This document shows, piece by piece, positions 1 through 5,290 of a stretch of 5,290 nt of DNA. The notes beneath the pieces are model-generated. The model did not search any database, had not been told where the DNA came from, and saw only the letters and a program-made list of their open reading frames with translations. The position numbers and the translations under genes are program-made. How positions within the stretch are numbered: position 1 is the stretch's first letter; each line of letters begins with the position of its first letter. Origin of the DNA: Phytoactinopolyspora endophytica (GTDB lineage Bacteria; Actinomycetota; Actinomycetes; Jiangellales; Jiangellaceae); NCBI RefSeq assembly GCF_004138495.1, contig NZ_ML142860.1, positions 208,896 through 214,185 of the forward strand. Reading direction: 5' to 3'.

Positions 1-574
1 GTGCCGTCGCGTCCTGGGGAACGGCCGACCGTCCGGACGGGTCGAATGAGAACAGCGCCGTGGCATCGTCATCTCCGCCCGTGCCGGCCTCAGCGCCGTC
101 GAGCGGGCTCCACCTGCAGCTGACCCGCCAGCGGCCGTCCTCGCCCCGCCACGCGTCCCAGACGAGCGCGTCGGGCTGGGCGCCGACTGAGGCGGCATAG
201 TCCGCAGCGGCCGACTCCAGGGTGCGGACCGGTCCTTCTCCCGCGAGCCGCTTCAGGTGAGCCTGGCGGGCCCGTTCAGCGATATGCTCACGCTCCGCCA
301 GTACCGGCCCGGCGAAGCGCCTGACCTTCTCCAGCGGCATAGTAGCGGCCGCGGCGACGGACTCAACCGACTCGCCGGCCCTGATCCGGGCCTGTATGTC
401 CCGCGGACGCAGTTGGCTTTCGAGCTGAATCTCCAACTGTCCCAACCTCGCTCGGTCGCCTCGGATCGCGGCGTGCAAGCGCTCGTCGGCCCGCAGCGCG
501 AATTGCTCGTCACCGTCAGAGAGGATCAGATACGCGCAGTCCTCGCTGACCGCCGTCAGCCGAAGCTCGCGCAC
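1..574 (-). CDS. sepH: SepH-type septation protein (DUF3071), N-terminal part, cut by left window edge
   Basis: SepH is an actinobacterial cell-division protein that binds FtsZ and promotes its assembly at septa. The 191 visible residues begin VRELRLTAVSEDCAYLIL, the typical opening of the DUF3071 domain. Residues 42-58 contain a run like RLGQLEIQLESQLRPRD, and residues 57-91 form the helix-turn-helix-like segment (IQARIRAGESVESVAAAA, then LEKVRRFAGPVLAERE). A second conserved stretch with WDAWRGEDGRW lies at 139-149. The start is GTG at 574-572, preceded by GGGGAGG ending 6 nt upstream. Starting here puts the family's conserved RELRLTAVSED motif at the very N-terminus. The less conserved C-terminal tail lies beyond the left edge, so the gene is partial and base 1 belongs to an incomplete codon. 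It is transcribed in the same direction as the lipoprotein gene but is separated from it by about 230 nt and probably has its own promoter. The family call is from recalled family sequence and is firm; FtsZ binding is family knowledge. Confidence 0.9.
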   Translation of the reverse strand, partial: MRELRLTAVSEDCAYLILSDGDEQFALRADERLHAAIRGDRARLGQLEIQLESQLRPRDIQARIRAGESVESVAAAATMPLEKVRRFAGPVLAEREHIAERARQAHLKRLAGEGPVRTLESAAADYAASVGAQPDALVWDAWRGEDGRWRVSCRWSPLDGAEAGTGGDDDATALFSFDPSGRSAVPQDATA

Positions 575-688
575 CGTACACCTCCCCAGCCTGGCTGTCT
601 TCCATCGTCGCTTGTGGGGGCCTTTGTACCAAGCCGCCACGCCGCGCCGGCGGGCCGTGTTTCCTTAAGAATCTCCGAGAACCCTGTG

Positions 689-718
689 AGCGTATCCGAG
701 GTTTGTCCACGTTGGACA
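689..718 (-). promoter_or_regulatory. Palindrome and possible promoter upstream of sepH
   Basis: Positions 704-718 read TGTCCA-cgt-TGGACA, a perfect 6-bp inverted repeat with a 3-bp spacer, about 130 bp upstream of the sepH start. On the minus strand a TACGCT (plus-strand 694-689) fits the actinobacterial -10 pattern TAnnnT. The palindrome would then overlap the -35 region, as an operator often does. The -35 match itself is poor (TGTCCA at 18-nt spacing), so the promoter is tentative. The palindrome is directly visible; its role is inference. No other convincing element was found in 575-768. Confidence 0.3.
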
Positions 719-768
719 GCCTGTGGGCCACGCGCCGTCGTCGAATTGCCTGCGCTGGCACGTGAGAG

Positions 769-803
769 GTCGCGCAACGAATTCTCCGCATCCGCTGCGC
801 GAC
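769..803 (-). terminator. GC-rich hairpin just after the lipoprotein gene
   Basis: GTCGCGCA (769-776) and TGCGCGAC (796-803) are perfect 8-bp complementary arms around a 19-nt loop. The hairpin begins one base after the stop codon of the minus-strand lipoprotein gene. There is no T-tract after it on the minus strand, which is common for actinobacterial terminators. It could stop transcription or protect the 3' end of the message. Confidence 0.4.
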
Positions 804-804
804 T

Positions 805-1773
805 CTATTCGCTCCGGACGTCGAACCCTCTCTCGTAACGGCTCGAGTGTTCCTCCGTCACCTGCGTCCCGTCCTCCTTCTCCACCTGGTGGACCGATTC
901 GCCGGTGATTTCGGTGCTGGAGAAGGCGGGCAGTGGGAATTCAAGGTCGCCGGTGCTGGTGGTGCTGGAAGTCCTGGAACCGCTCACCAATTCGGTGGTC
1001 TCACCGTCCTCCTCGACCACTTCCGGCGCATACTCGTCGACCCAGTCGATCTGGACCTCGTACGAGTCGCCGTCGAGCGCGACCAGCGTGTACTCGGTGT
1101 GCCAGCACTGCTCGACGCCGTTCGCCCCGGTGGAAGCACGCGTCGACCACTCGGCGCCGACGCCGACGGGCTCTTCGGGGAACGGCACGGCCATCTCGGT
1201 CAGCTGCCATTCGAGGTCACCGAAGACCAGAGGCGCCTCGTGGCCGGCGCCCTCATTGGAGGTGGGACGTCCGGCGATCTCCGCGTCGAGGACGGCACCG
1301 GTGCGGGTCGTCGTGATGTTGCCGTCGAACCCGGCCACGTCGCGGACCGCATCCTCCATCGCGACGTGCGATCCGCTGCCAGGCGCGGCCTCGTCGAAGA
1401 CGAACGACATGGTGATCCGGTCATCGCTGACATCCTCGACGGTGACCACCATGCCGAAGAACATGTCCGGCGGCGAGACCATGTTCTGCTCTTCCCCGTC
1501 GACCACCAGCTCGTCGTCGTACGTCAGATAGGTCTCAAGCTCCATGCTGTCCCCGACAGTGGGGGAGAGCTCCATCGCCTGGCGAGGCTCGGCGCCCGGA
1601 TCGTCGAGGTCGACCTGGGCCGTGTCCGGGCAGTCACCGTCTGCCGTAGCGGCTTGGTCGCCGGCGGCGTCATCGCCGCTGCCGTCGCCGCCGCTCCCGT
1701 TCCCGTCGTCGCTACATGCGCAGAGCGTCAGCACGAGAACGGCACTGGACAGGTACGTGATGATCCGGGACAC
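805..1773 (-). CDS. Putative acidic lipoprotein of unknown function (possibly DUF6263-like)
   Basis: This 322-residue protein starts at GTG 1773-1771, with GGGAG placed 5 nt upstream. An upstream ATG in the same frame (1911) would add 46 residues before the signal peptide and is unlikely. Residues 1-20 look like a lipoprotein signal: VSR, a hydrophobic stretch ([14 protein letters not shown]), then LCAC, with Cys20 as the probable lipidated residue. Cys18 makes this an unusual lipobox. Residues 21-47 are a Gly/Asp/Ser/Ala-rich linker, as expected for a membrane tether. The mature part is strongly acidic and looks beta-rich, with [20 protein letters not shown] (184-203) followed by GVGAEWSTR, and a later Thr/Ser-rich stretch at 266-275. 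Cys48 and Cys223 are the only other cysteines and could pair outside the cell. The [11 protein letters not shown] pattern recalls the actinobacterial DUF6263 lipoproteins, but this is from memory and unconfirmed. No catalytic motif is visible. It is divergent from hemH across 210 nt, so the two may share regulation, but nothing shows a role in heme or iron. Confidence 0.8.
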   Translation of the reverse strand: MSRIITYLSSAVLVLTLCACSDDGNGSGGDGSGDDAAGDQAATADGDCPDTAQVDLDDPGAEPRQAMELSPTVGDSMELETYLTYDDELVVDGEEQNMVSPPDMFFGMVVTVEDVSDDRITMSFVFDEAAPGSGSHVAMEDAVRDVAGFDGNITTTRTGAVLDAEIAGRPTSNEGAGHEAPLVFGDLEWQLTEMAVPFPEEPVGVGAEWSTRASTGANGVEQCWHTEYTLVALDGDSYEVQIDWVDEYAPEVVEEDGETTELVSGSRTSSTTSTGDLEFPLPAFSSTEITGESVHQVEKEDGTQVTEEHSSRYERGFDVRSE

Positions 1774-1983
1774 TCCAACTCCCTGATTCTCTGGACGACG
1801 GCCGCACGCAGCGTCCGAGATCGACGGCGCCCAGGTGCCTCCCGCGTCGCCGCCCTCGGCGCGGTGTACGAGCCTGCCATGCCCGCTCTTCCACGGAGGG
1901 CTCGGGGTCACGACGGCAGTCCGGTGGGGGATGTCGACGACCCTGGGTACAGATGCTCGACGCGCTCTTGGGAGGATCGGGGG
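1774..1983. promoter_or_regulatory. Divergent intergenic region between the lipoprotein gene and hemH
   Basis: The two genes are transcribed away from each other, so both promoters should lie in these 210 nt. The two ribosome binding sites are clear: minus-strand GGGAG near 1779-1783 for the lipoprotein, and GGGAGG at 1970-1975 for hemH with 8 nt before the GTG. I found no pair of -35/-10 boxes good enough to name on either strand, and no long inverted repeat that would suggest an iron- or heme-responsive operator. The regulatory role is inferred from gene orientation. Confidence 0.5.
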
Positions 1984-3120
1984 GTGAGTAGTTCGGATTC
2001 TGCGGATCCTCGTCTGGAACCGTACGATGCGTTGCTGGTCCTTTCATTCGGTGGGCCGGAGGGCCAGGACGACGTCATCCCGTTTCTGGAGAACGTCACC
2101 AGAGGCAAGGGGATACCCCGTGAGCGGCTGGAAGAAGTCGGCGAACACTACCGCGCCTTCGGCGGGAAAAGCCCGATCAACGACCAGAACCGGGCGCTGA
2201 TCGCCGGTCTTGAACACGAGCTGGCAGAGGCCGGCCTGTCCATCCCCGTGTACTGGGGTAACCGGAACTGGCATCCGTACCTGGTCGATGAGCTGCGGCG
2301 GATGGCGAACGACGGCATCACCAGAGTGGCCGCCTTCATCACCAGCGCATATGACTCGTATTCCGGTTGCCGCCAGTACCGCGAGAACCTGGCCGACGCC
2401 GTAGCCGAGGTCGGGCCTGATGCGCCGAAGATCGACCGGCTGCGGCACTGCTTCGATCACCCGGGGTTCATCTCGGCGAACGCCGACGGTGTGGTCGGTG
2501 CGCTCGGAGATCTCTCGCGTGCCGGTGCCGAACGGGCCCGGCTGGTGTTCGTCACACATTCCATCCCGGTGGCCATGGCGGAGACGTCGGGTCCGCACGG
2601 CGGTGCGTACGTCGCCCAGCACGAGGCGGTGGCCCGTGCCGTGGCGGCCCAGGTGGCCGAGCGGACTGGTGTGTCGTACGAGTACGACCTGGTCTACTGC
2701 TCGAGGAGCGGTCCGCCCCAGATGCCCTGGCTGGAGCCGGACGTCAATGACCATCTGCAGGCTCTTGCCTCGGCGGGCGTGCGTTCTGTGGTGATGGCTC
2801 CGATCGGCTTCCTCTCCGACCACATGGAGGTCGCTTACGACCTGGATACCGAGGCGATGACGACTGCCAAGTCGCTGGGCATAGAGGCGGCCAGGGCGGC
2901 GACGGCGGGCACACACCCCGACTTCGTCTCGGCCGTGGTCGACCTGCTGCTCGAGCGTGCGGCTGTGGAACGCGGGGAGGACGTGAGCAGGGCCAGCGTC
3001 GGCCCGCCTGGTCCGGCCCCGGATGTGTGCCCTGCCGGCTGCTGCCCGAACCCGCGAGGTGAGCGGCCGGCGCTGTGCGGCGAAGACGAACCGAGTTACC
3101 CGCACGTTGGCACAAAATGA
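1984..3120 (+). CDS. hemH: Ferrochelatase, probably coproporphyrin III ferrochelatase (HemH/CpfC)
   Basis: The enzyme inserts Fe2+ into the porphyrin ring late in heme synthesis. In actinobacteria the known route uses coproporphyrin III as substrate, so cpfC is the modern name. The 378-residue protein begins [14 protein letters not shown] after a 13-residue tail. THSIP (191-195) carries the metal-binding His192, and [11 protein letters not shown] (278-288) carries the paired acidic residue Glu282. [11 protein letters not shown] (90-100) and [10 protein letters not shown] (123-132) line the porphyrin cleft by homology. The protein has a C-terminal extension with C349-x3-C353-C354-x10-C365, and an internal Cys129 in SGCRQY. 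Mycobacterial ferrochelatase ligates a [2Fe-2S] cluster with one internal and three C-terminal cysteines, so a cluster is likely here. GTG 1984 is chosen because GGAGG sits 8 nt upstream. The open frame runs in phase far upstream, but that part is antisense to the lipoprotein gene and shows no ferrochelatase features. It is followed at 53 nt by suhB, probably in one operon. Confidence 0.96.
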   Translation: MSSSDSADPRLEPYDALLVLSFGGPEGQDDVIPFLENVTRGKGIPRERLEEVGEHYRAFGGKSPINDQNRALIAGLEHELAEAGLSIPVYWGNRNWHPYLVDELRRMANDGITRVAAFITSAYDSYSGCRQYRENLADAVAEVGPDAPKIDRLRHCFDHPGFISANADGVVGALGDLSRAGAERARLVFVTHSIPVAMAETSGPHGGAYVAQHEAVARAVAAQVAERTGVSYEYDLVYCSRSGPPQMPWLEPDVNDHLQALASAGVRSVVMAPIGFLSDHMEVAYDLDTEAMTTAKSLGIEAARAATAGTHPDFVSAVVDLLLERAAVERGEDVSRASVGPPGPAPDVCPAGCCPNPRGERPALCGEDEPSYPHVGTK

Positions 3121-3157
3121 TCATGTTTGGCAGGAAGCCTACTGCACATGATCATTT
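3115..3157 (+). repeat. Long AT-rich inverted repeat between hemH and suhB
   Basis: AAATGATCATGT (3115-3126) and ACATGATCATTT (3146-3157) are perfect 12-bp inverted arms. A further GCAG/CTGC pair (3130-3133 with 3142-3145) extends the stem after a 3-nt bulge, leaving an 8-nt loop. Each arm contains its own 8-bp palindrome ATGATCAT (3117-3124 and 3148-3155), with centres 31 bp apart, about three helical turns. The left arm starts on the last lysine codon of hemH and includes its TGA. The right arm ends 6 nt before the AGGAG of suhB. It could be an RNA hairpin acting as a partial terminator, processing or stability element, or a pair of operator half-sites on one face of the DNA, or a copy of a dispersed repeat. 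The sequence is clear; the function is not. Confidence 0.75.
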
Positions 3158-3173
3158 CGGATGAGGAGAACCT

Positions 3174-3980
3174 GTGCAGGACATCGATGTGAAGAGTCTG
3201 GTCGATCTCGCGGTCAGCGCGGCCCACGAGGCCGGTGCGCTGGCACGGGACCGCCGTCGAGCGGTGGAGCGGATGGCGGTCGCCGCCACCAAATCCACCC
3301 CCACCGACGTGGTCACCGAATCGGACACCGCGGCCGAACAGCTGATCCGTGACCGCCTGCTGGCCGTGCGGCCGGGCGACGCGATCCACGGCGAGGAAGG
3401 CGGGCACAGCGCCGGCGACTCCGACGTCGTCTGGGTGGTCGACCCGATCGACGGCACCGTGAACTACCTGTACGGGATCCCGCAGTACGCCGTGTCCATC
3501 GCCGCGCAGGTTGACGCGACGGTTGAGGCGGGCGTGGTGTACAACCCGGCCAGCGACGAGACATGGACCGCTGTCCGTGGCTCGGGTGCCCTGCTCAACG
3601 GCGAGCCGATCGCGGTAACCGGCTGCGCCGACCTGTCGCTGGCGCTGGTCGGCACCGGCTTCGGGTACGACGCGGGGCGGCGGGCTCGGCAGGCCGCGGT
3701 CCTAGCCGAGCTGGTGCCCGTGGTCCGGGACATCCGGCGTGCCGGGTCCGCGGCGCTGGACCTGTGCGCCGTGGCCAGCGGCCGGCTCGACGCCTACTAC
3801 GAGCGCGGCCTCAACCCTTGGGATCGTGCGGCAGGCGGGCTCATCGCGGCGGAGGCGGGAGCGGTCGTCAGCGGGCTGTACGGTCAGCCCCCGGCCGAGG
3901 CGATGACGTTCGCGGCCACGCCGGGGATCGCGGAGGATCTGCGGGCACTGCTGGAGCGGCTCGGCGCGGACCGCGTTTAA
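3174..3980 (+). CDS. suhB: Inositol monophosphatase family protein (SuhB-like)
   Basis: This is a Mg2+-dependent, Li+-sensitive-type phosphatase, 268 residues, the usual length for the family. Such enzymes release inositol from inositol-1-phosphate, which actinobacteria need for phosphatidylinositol and, in many species, mycothiol. Related members act on other sugar phosphates or histidinol phosphate, so the substrate is not certain. Visible motifs are KSTPTDVVTESD (40-51), GEEGG (73-77, metal-ligand Glu74/Glu75), DPIDGTVNYLYG (90-101, metal ligands Asp90 and Asp93), GSAALDLC (191-198) and WDRAAGGLIAAEAGA (216-230, catalytic-site Asp217). The sequence resembles the actinobacterial SuhB branch. 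GTG 3174 is preferred because AGGAG lies 5 nt upstream; a second in-frame GTG at 3189 has no such site. It lies 53 nt after hemH on the same strand, with a large inverted repeat in the gap that may affect its expression. Its TAA overlaps the stop of the opposing DUF3159 gene. Confidence 0.93.
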   Translation: MQDIDVKSLVDLAVSAAHEAGALARDRRRAVERMAVAATKSTPTDVVTESDTAAEQLIRDRLLAVRPGDAIHGEEGGHSAGDSDVVWVVDPIDGTVNYLYGIPQYAVSIAAQVDATVEAGVVYNPASDETWTAVRGSGALLNGEPIAVTGCADLSLALVGTGFGYDAGRRARQAAVLAELVPVVRDIRRAGSAALDLCAVASGRLDAYYERGLNPWDRAAGGLIAAEAGAVVSGLYGQPPAEAMTFAATPGIAEDLRALLERLGADRV

Positions 3981-4708
3981 GAGATCTCGGCTCTCGGATG
4001 CCGTAGTCCAGGGTGTTCGGGCGGGAGCGAGCGCTGAATCACCCACCACGAGACGGCAAGGCACAGGGCGATCAGGGGCCAGCTCAACGCGACGCGCGCC
4101 CCGCCGAGCGCGAGCGCCTCGTCGGCCCACCACAGCGGAGCGAAGACGGCGACCCTGATCACGTACTGGAGCACCCATATCCAGCTGCCACGGCTGTAGG
4201 CGCGGAGCAGGGCGGGGTCGCGTCGCCACCGGGTCTTCTGGCCGAGGACGGCTCCGACGACGACGCCGAGCAGCGGCCAGCGGACGATGATGCTGACCGC
4301 CCAGGCGAGAGCGCTCGCCGCATTGGACGCCAGCTGGAGTACGAAGAAGTCTGCCGCCCGGCCGGTGCGCAGCACGATCAACGCGGCGACGGCCACCGTG
4401 AGCATGCCGACCATTGCGGCCCTGGGACGGGCGCCGCGCCGCAATCGCCACCCGGCCACGGCAGCGGCGGCGAGGAGCGCGGCGATCACCCCAGCGGTGA
4501 CCGACTCGCCGGCTGCAAGCCAGACGGCGACGAACACCACCGGCGGGATGGTCGCGTCGATCGCACCGGTACGTCCGCCGAGCAGTGCGGCCAACGACTC
4601 AGGCTGGCGCGCGCCGGCCGCCTCGGGAAGACCGGAGTCACTCTCAGGTACGCCCGAGCTGCCGTTGACAGACCACTTGGGCTGCTGGTCATCGGAGTGC
4701 GGCCGCAC
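3977..4708 (-). CDS. DUF3159 family integral membrane protein
   Basis: This 243-residue actinobacterial membrane protein has unknown biochemical function. Residues 1-36 are a polar tail. The family signature GGRTGAIDATIPPVVFV follows at 44-60. Hydrophobic segments lie at about 50-65, 71-88, 98-115, 122-155 (one or two spans), 176-193 and 206-224, giving roughly five or six membrane spans. A conserved-looking polar stretch, LGQKTRWRRDPALLRAYSRG, occupies 155-174 between spans. The protein ends in a short charged tail. The start is GTG 4708-4706, with GAGGAAA about 5 nt upstream. Its TAA (3979-3977) overlaps the suhB TAA (3978-3980) within TTAA, so the two genes converge with a 4-bp overlap and no room for a terminator between them. 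In other actinobacteria I recall DUF3159 genes near dut and OB-fold genes, which gives no function. The family call rests on the signature and topology. Confidence 0.88.
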   Translation of the reverse strand: MRPHSDDQQPKWSVNGSSGVPESDSGLPEAAGARQPESLAALLGGRTGAIDATIPPVVFVAVWLAAGESVTAGVIAALLAAAAVAGWRLRRGARPRAAMVGMLTVAVAALIVLRTGRAADFFVLQLASNAASALAWAVSIIVRWPLLGVVVGAVLGQKTRWRRDPALLRAYSRGSWIWVLQYVIRVAVFAPLWWADEALALGGARVALSWPLIALCLAVSWWVIQRSLPPEHPGLRHPRAEIS

Positions 4709-4737
4709 GGATCTTTCCTCGCGTCGTGATACGCCCC

Positions 4738-4765
4738 AGTCTATCCGTTGCCGGACGCCCCTGAA
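4738..4765 (-). promoter_or_regulatory. Possible promoter of the DUF3159 gene
   Basis: On the minus strand TAGACT (plus 4743-4738) fits a -10 box of the TAnnnT type. TTCAGG (plus 4765-4760) lies 16 nt upstream and matches the -35 consensus at only three positions. The -10 is 29 nt from the GTG start, a sensible distance. A short inverted repeat, GAACC-gccct-GGTTC (4763-4777), overlaps the -35 and could be an operator. This is pattern matching only. Confidence 0.3.
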
Positions 4766-4792
4766 CCGCCCTGGTTCGGTCGAGAAGCGTTG

Positions 4793-4838
4793 TCATGTGC
4801 CACTAGAGGCCCTCATCGGGGCCCAAAACGGCACATGA
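4793..4838 (-). terminator. Two-part hairpin after the ABC permease gene
   Basis: TCATGTGCC (4793-4801) and GGCACATGA (4830-4838) form perfect 9-bp arms. Inside them GGCCC (4808-4812) and GGGCC (4819-4823) form a second 5-bp stem with a 6-nt loop, separated from the first by a symmetric 6/6 internal loop. It starts 8 nt after the permease stop codon on the minus strand, the right place to end the sugar-transport operon. No T-tract follows, so it would be an actinobacterial-type terminator. It would also shield the DUF3159 gene, which reads in the same direction, from read-through. Confidence 0.6.
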
Positions 4839-4846
4839 AGCCGGCC

Positions 4847-5290
4847 TTACTTGATCGCGCCCATCGACAGCCCGCGGACGAGCTGCTTCTGGGCCGCCCA
4901 GCCCGCCAGCACCACCGGCAGCGAGGCCAGGGTCGCCGCGGCCGCCATCTGTGCCCAGAACAGACCCTCGCTGGTCATGAAACCGACCAGGAAGAGCGGG
5001 ACGGTAGCCGACGTCGAGGCTGTCAGGTTCACCGAGAAGAAGAACTCGTTCCAGGAGAAGATCACGCAGATCAACGCGGTGGCGGCGAGACCGGGAGCCA
5101 CCATCGGCAGCAGCACCTGAACCATGGTCTGGCGCAGTGTGGCGCCGTCCACCTGGGACGCCTCGAGGACCTCCCGAGGAATCTCCTGCAGGAACGAACG
5201 CATCATCCATACCGCGATGGGCAGGTTCATCGCCGTGTAGAGAAGGATCAGCGTCCACACGTTGTCCAACATGCTGATCTGGCCCGCGAT
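4847..5290 (-). CDS. Carbohydrate ABC transporter permease (MalG-type), C-terminal part, cut by right window edge
   Basis: This is the membrane subunit of a binding-protein-dependent sugar importer. It pairs with a MalF-type permease, a solute-binding lipoprotein and an MsmK-type ATPase. The visible 147 residues are open to the right edge; an internal ATG at 5272 is not the true start. They include a span with VWTLILLYTAMNLPIAVW (residues 11-28), then the EAA loop that docks the ATPase: EASQVDGATLRQTMVQVLLP, residues 43-62, matching the family pattern EAAxxDGA...LP except for Ser in place of the second Ala. Next are SWNEFFF (79-85), typical of the MalG branch, a further span near 113-134, and the usual ending LVRGLSMGAIK. 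About half of a normal 270-300 residue protein is missing. It is the last gene of its operon, with TAA 4849-4847 followed by a strong hairpin. The substrate cannot be told from this piece. Confidence 0.93.
   Translation of the reverse strand: MAGQISMLDNVWTLILLYTAMNLPIAVWMMRSFLQEIPREVLEASQVDGATLRQTMVQVLLPMVAPGLAATALICVIFSWNEFFFSVNLTASTSATVPLFLVGFMTSEGLFWAQMAAAATLASLPVVLAGWAAQKQLVRGLSMGAIK

Noticed and set aside
575..804. A small gene in the gap between sepH and the lipoprotein gene.
   Set aside because: No frame has both a ribosome binding site and a protein-like composition. The gap holds only a palindrome and a hairpin.
257..838. Plus-strand open frame of 193 codons.
   Set aside because: It lies mostly antisense to sepH, whose product matches a known family. 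Its own translation is low-complexity and has no recognisable domain.
1774..1911. Extension of the lipoprotein gene to the upstream ATG at 1911.
   Set aside because: It would place 46 polar residues before the signal peptide. The GTG at 1773 has a close ribosome binding site and puts the signal at the N-terminus.
847..1983. A long plus-strand open frame running in phase into hemH, which would give a 757-residue fusion protein.
   Set aside because: The upstream part is the complement of the lipoprotein gene plus the divergent intergenic region. Its translation is rich in Arg/Val/Asp with no domain, while the minus strand has a signal peptide and a good ribosome binding site. The real hemH start is GTG 1984.
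2044..3105. Minus-strand open frame of 353 codons antisense to hemH.
   Set aside because: A stop-poor antisense frame is expected in GC-rich DNA. The translation is Arg/His-rich and unlike any protein, and hemH is certain.
3965..3975. CGCGG-a-CCGCG palindrome followed by TTTAA at the end of suhB, as a possible terminator.
   Set aside because: The one-base spacer leaves only about three pairs after a loop is allowed, and the T run is too short.
4013..4838. Plus-strand open frames of 238 and 183 codons over the DUF3159 gene.
   Set aside because: The opposite strand encodes a coherent multi-span membrane protein with a family signature. These frames are shadows of it.

Overview
The window comes from a GC-rich actinomycete chromosome. 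The evidence is the strong G/C bias at third codon positions, GTG as the chosen start of all five genes whose start lies in the window, and actinobacterial families: a SepH/DUF3071 cell-division protein, a ferrochelatase with a C-terminal cysteine motif, and a DUF3159 membrane protein. I cannot name the genus from sequence alone.

Layout, left to right. (1) 1-574, minus strand: the N-terminal 191 residues of sepH, cut by the left edge. (2) 575-804: non-coding, with a 15-bp palindrome upstream of sepH and a GC-rich hairpin directly after the next gene. (3) 805-1773, minus: a small acidic putative lipoprotein of unknown function. (4) 1774-1983: a divergent intergenic region. (5) 1984-3120, plus: ferrochelatase (hemH/cpfC). 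(6) 3115-3157: a long AT-rich inverted repeat that begins on the last codon of hemH. (7) 3174-3980, plus: an inositol-monophosphatase-family enzyme (suhB-like). (8) 3977-4708, minus: a DUF3159 membrane protein, convergent with suhB and sharing a TTAA at the two stops. (9) 4709-4846: non-coding, with a possible DUF3159 promoter and a strong two-part hairpin. (10) 4847-5290, minus: the C-terminal part of a MalG-type sugar ABC transporter permease, cut by the right edge.

How the genes fit together. hemH and suhB are probably one transcription unit, with a 53-nt gap and a good ribosome binding site for suhB, and the inverted repeat between them could tune suhB output. From memory, ferrochelatase and monophosphatase genes are also neighbours near sepH in Streptomyces, so this looks like a conserved housekeeping neighbourhood (septation, heme, phosphatase). 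The ABC permease is the distal end of a separate sugar-uptake operon. I see no mobile element, CRISPR array, tRNA or rRNA, and no convincing new multi-gene system. The items most worth a second look are the hemH-suhB inverted repeat and the unassigned lipoprotein divergent from hemH.
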